A stretch of DNA of 64,000 bases from an uncultured Eubacterium sp. (lineage in GTDB: Bacteria > Bacillota > Clostridia > Lachnospirales > Lachnospiraceae), in contig CAJUHV010000011.1 of assembly GCA_910586445.1 (NCBI GenBank), forward strand, positions 1 to 64,000. Reading direction: 5' to 3'. The notes beneath the pieces were generated by a model. It was not told the DNA's origin, made no database searches, and worked only from the letters and a program-made list of their open reading frames with translations. Position 1 is the stretch's first letter; each line of letters opens with the position of its first letter. Of this stretch, positions 60,601 through 64,000 are shown one piece after another. Made by a program: the position numbers and the translations under genes.

Positions 60601-62827
60601 TATAAGACCTGCCCAGACACATATAGATCTTATTGGCTGTTACCGTTTCGTTAAATTTTACAATATAATACGGATTATCGTTTTTATCTTTCTTTTCCAG
60701 CAGCTGTGCTGCGACCGATTTCGCCTTGTCCGGCTCCTTGGAATCCCAGTATGCAATCGTCACCCGGTTCACGCCCACAGTCTGGTCTGCCGCTGCAAAT
60801 GTAAAATAATTTATCTGATAGTCCCCATCCAGCGTGACTGACATTCCTTTGTTTGACGCAGCATATGCCACACCGTCATCCCAGTCTGCCTTCTGCCAGT
60901 ATGACGCATAATCATTGTCAACTAGCCCGAGCGCCGTATAGCTGCTTGTCTGATCATCCAGCGGGCTTGCCACCATGCTGCCGCTTGCCGCATTGCCGAT
61001 CACGCCGATGCTCGCTCCAACGATATGCTCTGTCAGCTCGCCTGCGCCTTTCGGCGTATTTAACAGCTTATACGACGGAAGGACCGGCACTGCATCCGTT
61101 TTTGTCACTGCTGTCGAAGCCAGTGATTTTTCGCCCCATCCCAGCTCGTTCCAGCTGATGACATATACCGAATAAGCCGTGTGGTCTTTTAATCCTGTAA
61201 TCGTATAGCTGTTTGCTGACAGCCTGCCCGTACCCTCCTGCGTCTGTGTAAAGGACCTGACTGCCGGCTGATAGTCTTTTGCATCAGATTCTTTATAATA
61301 GACCATATATCCATCCGAATCATCCATCGCCTTCCAGGATACCGTCACCGAGCGATAGCCGCCGACAGCCTTGACATGATCTGGTGCTGCCGGCTTTTTC
61401 TGCGGCACCGGCTTTCCTTTTCCGGCTTCTGACCATGGGCTTGTCCAGTCTCCGTTTACTGAACGTACTTTCAGCGTATATTCTTTATAATTTACCAGAT
61501 TTTTATTATTGATTGACGATATGTCGCAGGTCGTCTCTGACACAGGGATGATCTGCGTCTCATCTGCCTCCTGATTTTTCACAGGGCCTGCTATGTACAC
61601 CTCATATCCTGTTACATTCGGCTGCGCGCTCCAGGATACTGTCAGCTTCTTATCCCCCGGCTTTACTGCCGTAATCGAAGGAATATCCAAAGACGGCTCT
61701 GGAATCCTGTTTTCCATATCATTGACGAATTCTACCTGCGCGATCTCTACAAGCGGCTGCGTTTTCTTCGTGCCGGTAATTCGGATTGACACCTTCTTCA
61801 CCGCAATCTGTCCGCCAAAATCAAGCACCAGCACGCCGCCTGCTTCTGTACTGACCGAAGCACCTGCTCTTACAGAAGACATTGCTGCCAGCTTCTTCTT
61901 ATTCGGATCTAAGGAAATCGTCTGTGTACGCTCTTCATTTCCGTCCTCGTACACCAGCACTACTTCGCCGTTTGTAATCTGGCACTCTGTATTCCCGCTT
62001 TTTCCCGGATCTGCCGGCGCATGGATTGCCATGCCTCCGAGCACCGGAGCTGCCAGGCTGCCCCGTGCAAGCGTAAATTCAGCTTCTACCGGATGATCTG
62101 CTGAAATCACTTCGTTGTTTTTCGTGCTCAATTGTATAAAATTTTCCGGCCAAAACAGGTCACTGCAGTCGCCTTCCAGAATCGTCCCCTCTGCCGCCTT
62201 AACATTTTTCGCATCAGGAACCCACAATTTTTCTACCGAAGATTCCTGCGCCCGATCCAGGCTCTTTGTCAGCAGATTTAAGTCTGCAATATCTACCTTT
62301 CCGTCCTGATTTAAATCATATTTTGCATCCGAAGCGCCGCTGCGGATCGCCGACAAAAGTTCTTTGGAATCTGTGGCATCTACCAGCTGATCTCCGTTTA
62401 CATCGCCCAGCCGAATCCATCCCAGCTTCGCGCCGGTCTCCGTTTCCATCTCCAAGGAGCATACCATGATCCGGTGTGTCCATCCTTCCTGTATCTGGAC
62501 AGTCTGCGTGTATGCTGCATACTTTTTGGCTGAAACTGTCACCACATAATCTCCCTGCGCCACTGAAAACCGCGCCAAAGCTGAATTATTTGTACCATCC
62601 AGCTCCTGCTTCTGACTTTTGCCGTCCGGGCCTTTTACTTCCACAGTTACCCTGCCCTCAAACGGAAACAGACAGGCATCTACCACCTTTACCTCCAATA
62701 CACTGCCGGAAGCCGTCTGCGCCTGCGGGCTTTTTTCTTCCGCGGCATATACAGGCGTCAGAAAACCTGCACCTGGTGAAAATGCCAGACATGCAGCCAG
62801 CAGGGCTGCTACTAATCTTCTTCCCAT
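57635..62827 (-). CDS. M60 family (enhancin-like) metallopeptidase with dockerin, FnIII and F5/8-type domains
   Basis: A 1730-residue secreted protein. Order: signal peptide (1-28), small beta domain (45-125), dockerin type I with two Ca-binding repeats (141-190: GDVNGDQLVDATDSKELL, DLNQDGKVDIADLNLL), beta domain (200-375), two FnIII (about 385-575), an F5/8-like galactose-binding domain (600-755), M60 peptidase (about 825-1290; HEIGH at 1122-1126 with Glu1137), FnIII-like, a second F5/8-like domain (about 1450-1600) and a C-terminal beta domain. M60 enzymes cut mucins next to O-glycans, so host glycoprotein breakdown at the cell surface is expected. GAAAGGAGC precedes the ATG. No sortase or SLH anchor; the dockerin may attach it. 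Confidence 0.92.
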   Translation of the reverse strand: MGRRLVAALLAACLAFSPGAGFLTPVYAAEEKSPQAQTASGSVLEVKVVDACLFPFEGRVTVEVKGPDGKSQKQELDGTNNSALARFSVAQGDYVVTVSAKKYAAYTQTVQIQEGWTHRIMVCSLEMETETGAKLGWIRLGDVNGDQLVDATDSKELLSAIRSGASDAKYDLNQDGKVDIADLNLLTKSLDRAQESSVEKLWVPDAKNVKAAEGTILEGDCSDLFWPENFIQLSTKNNEVISADHPVEAEFTLARGSLAAPVLGGMAIHAPADPGKSGNTECQITNGEVVLVYEDGNEERTQTISLDPNKKKLAAMSSVRAGASVSTEAGGVLVLDFGGQIAVKKVSIRITGTKKTQPLVEIAQVEFVNDMENRIPEPSLDIPSITAVKPGDKKLTVSWSAQPNVTGYEVYIAGPVKNQEADETQIIPVSETTCDISSINNKNLVNYKEYTLKVRSVNGDWTSPWSEAGKGKPVPQKKPAAPDHVKAVGGYRSVTVSWKAMDDSDGYMVYYKESDAKDYQPAVRSFTQTQEGTGRLSANSYTITGLKDHTAYSVYVISWNELGWGEKSLASTAVTKTDAVPVLPSYKLLNTPKGAGELTEHIVGASIGVIGNAASGSMVASPLDDQTSSYTALGLVDNDYASYWQKADWDDGVAYAASNKGMSVTLDGDYQINYFTFAAADQTVGVNRVTIAYWDSKEPDKAKSVAAQLLEKKDKNDNPYYIVKFNETVTANKIYMCLGRSYTSYVPMKVGEIHFHWYDSLEDDIMGLYANEMHTTLKDDVTEQKIQELENRLETADEASGEKHPLYQELALELKTAREILNSQLEPEYQVDNRITAAKDGHLGFGGLNAWQPLGRAAKAGETLLVYVGCNTKRTGEAANLQLVFTQHHAESSALASTMGLKVGRNMITVPQISDKEFERGGQIYVAYTGNNSSEQYAVRISGGSSIPVLNVYKKSENERKEAIRSYIQKLEEHEKTIQQLHGQLHLGQIGVKDDYDAQNCILNATDIMMESMMYSLPATRIMDGIGRELSLDKKVEKLDQALRAMEDTMTLFYQHKGLSSEAGTGNGNNALPAQHLNIRYMRMFAGAFMYAAGNHIGIEWGSANVASAPADWNGFGWGIAHEIGHDINQGTYAVAEVTNNYFAQLLTGTQRYTYDNVYKKVTSGTTGRASNVFTQLAMYWQLHLAFDSNTDDRHIYSDYKQQFDNLFFARVDTYSRNPGKAPQKGLRLDGGTDQNLMRLACAAADKNILPFFKRWGMVPDQDTVSYAAKYGEPDQKALYYVNEDARDYRAKQTGEAGTILGKEAVTAAVQADSNKVTVTISTNQDKDLILGYEIIRTMTSNGAAKSKVAGFVPVETAEATKFVDTIYAVNNRVISYEVRAVDKYLNYSLAASAGSVKIETDGILDKSEWTVETNMTSDDDRAVEKDEEDPDSGYEQGGPQNVAQTTVNSIERVIDNKTDGDGIYTGKISGEAVITIDMHKSEQVTALKYSGDALPLVTIKVSTDGKKFTTVKKDYDGLSRTGEGMIWFNAVKESEQDDWIGTYDARYVQISFAKEGSVQIKEIDLCGPSGDNLEFLTADGADQKLPAVGVLSEDYQYAEGEGHTIPKGSLVFTGTYKGNPAYNVVMLYDTSGNVIGSGSDGKVQAEQVIFASVPEKGNLGETSSGTWIYYVEKGHWEEAIASVTGVRGELYRVDDAKTLEGERIVSDTMIITLPETLPQIQLTGSGLNQ

Positions 62828-62893
62828 TTTTGCTCCTTTCCTATGTCAATTTACTTTGCCTTCCATCCTAAAAAAGAGGAAAGTTATGCCAGT

Positions 62894-62922
62894 ATTTTAG
62901 CATTTTTTGCCATCAGATTCAA
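62894..62922 (-). promoter_or_regulatory. Promoter of the M60 peptidase gene
   Basis: Minus-strand TTGAAT (62922-62917), 17 bases, TAAAAT (62899-62894), about 65 bases before the ATG. It is back to back with the BlaI promoter, 24 bases away. Confidence 0.7.
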
Positions 62923-62945
62923 TCTATTTTTTGCCGCACATGGTA

Positions 62946-63002
62946 TTGACTTTTATATGACAATATGTTATTTTAATTAAAACAACGTGTTGTCATATAA
63001 AA
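62946..63002 (+). promoter_or_regulatory. Promoter of the second blaI/M56 pair inside a 52-bp palindrome
   Basis: TTGACT (62946-62951), 17 bases, TATTTT (62969-62974). Overlapping it, 62951-62976 and 62977-63002 are inverted copies with 23 of 26 bases matching, centred on TTTTAATTAAAA. Each arm contains a BlaI/MecI-like half-site pair, ACA-ATA-TGT and ACA-ACG-TGT. It is a strong candidate operator for the adjacent BlaI protein, and close enough to the M60 promoter to act on it too. Confidence 0.75.
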
Positions 63003-63042
63003 AGCCCTCATAGGGAGAGCGCACCGAATGAAAGGAGCTGCG

Positions 63043-63429
63043 ATGAAAGAACATCAAACAATGCAAAAACAGCTGTCTGATGCAGAGCTTGAAATTATGA
63101 AAGTGATCTGGAACGCCAAAACTCCGCTTTTATTTGCCGAAATTACAAAAGCTCTGGCTGAGCATGGCAGAGACTGGCAGAAAAACACTTTAATTACGCT
63201 TTTATCACGACTGATCCAAAAAGGGTTTCTGTCCACTGACAAGCACGGCCGCAAAAATATATACACTCCCTGTATCACAGAACATGATTTCCAGACTGTG
63301 CAGACAAAACATTTTGTAGACCGGGTGTTTCAGGGAAAGGTCTCAGGTCTTGTCACCCAGCTGGTGCGAAGCGACTCCCTTACAGAGGATGAGTATGAAC
63401 AGCTGAAAAAAATACTGGAGGAAAAATAA
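63043..63429 (+). CDS. BlaI/MecI family repressor (second copy)
   Basis: A 128-residue BlaI-type repressor: winged helix at about 5-75 (LSDAELEIMKVIWNAKTPLLFAEITKAL...WQKNTLITLLSRLIQKGFL) and a C-terminal dimer arm (KHFVDRVFQGKVSGLVTQLV...YEQLKKILEEK). Two starts are possible: ATG 63028 with GGGAG 10 bases upstream, and ATG 63043 with AAAGGAG 5 bases upstream. I use the second, as homologues begin near it. The stop abuts the ATG of the M56 gene. Likely to repress its own promoter through the 52-bp palindrome. Confidence 0.9.
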   Translation: MKEHQTMQKQLSDAELEIMKVIWNAKTPLLFAEITKALAEHGRDWQKNTLITLLSRLIQKGFLSTDKHGRKNIYTPCITEHDFQTVQTKHFVDRVFQGKVSGLVTQLVRSDSLTEDEYEQLKKILEEK

Positions 63430-64000
63430 ATGGCACAGACAATGCTCACCCTGCTTTTTTCCCAGTCCTTTTCCGGCAGCGTCGTGATCATGCTGATTTT
63501 TTTCTTTTGTATGATCTGCCGGAAAAAGCTCAGCTATAAATGGCAGTATTATATCTGGGCAGCTGCCATTGTCCGCCTGCTGCTGCCGTTCGGCCCCGCT
63601 GAAAACCTGGCAGAAAATGCGGCATCGTGGATACAGGATTCTCTATATGCTGCTGTCGAACATGCAGAAAGTCCTGCTCCATCCGCACCTGTCCCAGAAG
63701 CAGACAATACAGACCGGAACGCACATGCAGACATTCATGCTGCACAAAGCCTCCCAGACTCTTTGGATAATCAAACATCCTACGGTGATTTACAGGCCCA
63801 GAGCCGGCAGTACCAGGGCACTGCAGACAGGCCGGCCATAAGCCTCCTTCACGCGGTCTGGGCCGCTAGAAATTATCTGTGCGTGTTCTGGCTTCTTACG
63901 GCAGCGCTTCTTTTTCTGCACAAGGCCACTGTTTATCAGGATTTTATCCGTTTTATCCGGGCAGGCAGCATGCCTGTTGATCAGATCGACAGTCTGGAGG
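63430..64000 (+). CDS. M56 (BlaR1-like) sensor peptidase, N-terminal part, cut by window end
   Basis: The ATG directly follows the TAA of the blaI copy, and the frame is open to the last base (190 residues seen). The start MAQTMLTLLFSQSFSGSVVIMLIFFFCMICRKKLSYKW and YYIWAAAIVRLLLPFGP is typical of BlaR1/M56 helices 1 and 2. A polar insert of about 85 residues (EHAESPAPSAPVPEAD...) lies between helices 2 and 3 as in the copy at 19772-21616, and helix 3 (NYLCVFWLLTAALLFLHKA) follows. The HExxH protease motif would lie beyond the window. Expected to sense an envelope signal and cut its BlaI partner. Confidence 0.85.
   Translation, partial: MAQTMLTLLFSQSFSGSVVIMLIFFFCMICRKKLSYKWQYYIWAAAIVRLLLPFGPAENLAENAASWIQDSLYAAVEHAESPAPSAPVPEADNTDRNAHADIHAAQSLPDSLDNQTSYGDLQAQSRQYQGTADRPAISLLHAVWAARNYLCVFWLLTAALLFLHKATVYQDFIRFIRAGSMPVDQIDSLE

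Overview
The window looks like chromosome of a spore-forming gut clostridium, most likely Lachnospiraceae. This rests on gene content: a YlmC/YmxH-type sporulation protein, the Firmicutes priA-def-fmt-rsmB-rlmN-prpC-prkC-rsgA-thiN cluster, a meso-DAP-type MurE, BlaI/M56 pairs, strong AGGAGG-type ribosome sites, and enzymes for host glycans. The species cannot be fixed from the sequence alone. Nearly all genes lie on the minus strand; the plus-strand exceptions are the MATE pump, an S1 protein, a CmpB-like membrane protein, pyrBI and the last BlaI/M56 pair. I see no tRNA, rRNA, CRISPR array, transposase or prophage.

Layout. 1-3.3 kb: a TrpB2-type tryptophan synthase beta chain and a divergent MATE pump, bracketed by copies of a short palindromic MITE-like repeat. 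3.3-13.0 kb: an alpha-mannoside locus (GH38, GH125, ABC importer, GntR/LacI-type regulator), fit for import and trimming of mannose oligosaccharides such as N-glycan fragments. 13.5-22.1 kb: ECF sigma factor with a large putative anti-sigma factor, iron alcohol dehydrogenase, exonuclease, FNT channel coupled to RtcB, and a BlaI repressor with an M56 sensor fused to an NlpC/P60 domain that lacks its catalytic cysteine. 22.2-27.6 kb: housekeeping genes (S1 protein, FlK-like thioesterase, efp, rpiB, yqeG, nrdR, ylmC, ychF). 27.7-33.3 kb: an accessory stretch with an AAA/PD-(D/E)XK protein, a broken aminoglycoside-phosphotransferase-like gene, a GH3 glycosidase and a broken AraC regulator. 33.4-46.6 kb: the housekeeping run thiN back to murE, with rpe missing from its usual place. 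46.8-52.8 kb: CmpB-like protein, pyrBI, malQ and glgP. 52.9-64.0 kb: secreted functions (unknown lipoprotein, nuclease lipoprotein, fibronectin-type-III protein, a 1730-residue dockerin-bearing M60 mucin-type peptidase) and a second BlaI/M56 pair whose promoter region is a 52-bp near-perfect palindrome.

The most unusual signals are not genes. One is a family of short palindromic elements whose stem differs between copies by compensating base changes and whose ends supply stop codons to neighbouring genes. The other is a set of unrelated tandem arrays in the spacers between same-strand genes, one of which appears to have grown from the 3' end of rsmB. The best candidate protein systems are the M56-NlpC/P60 sensor with a dead active site, and the M60-dockerin/surface-protein pair beside a BlaI-controlled promoter.
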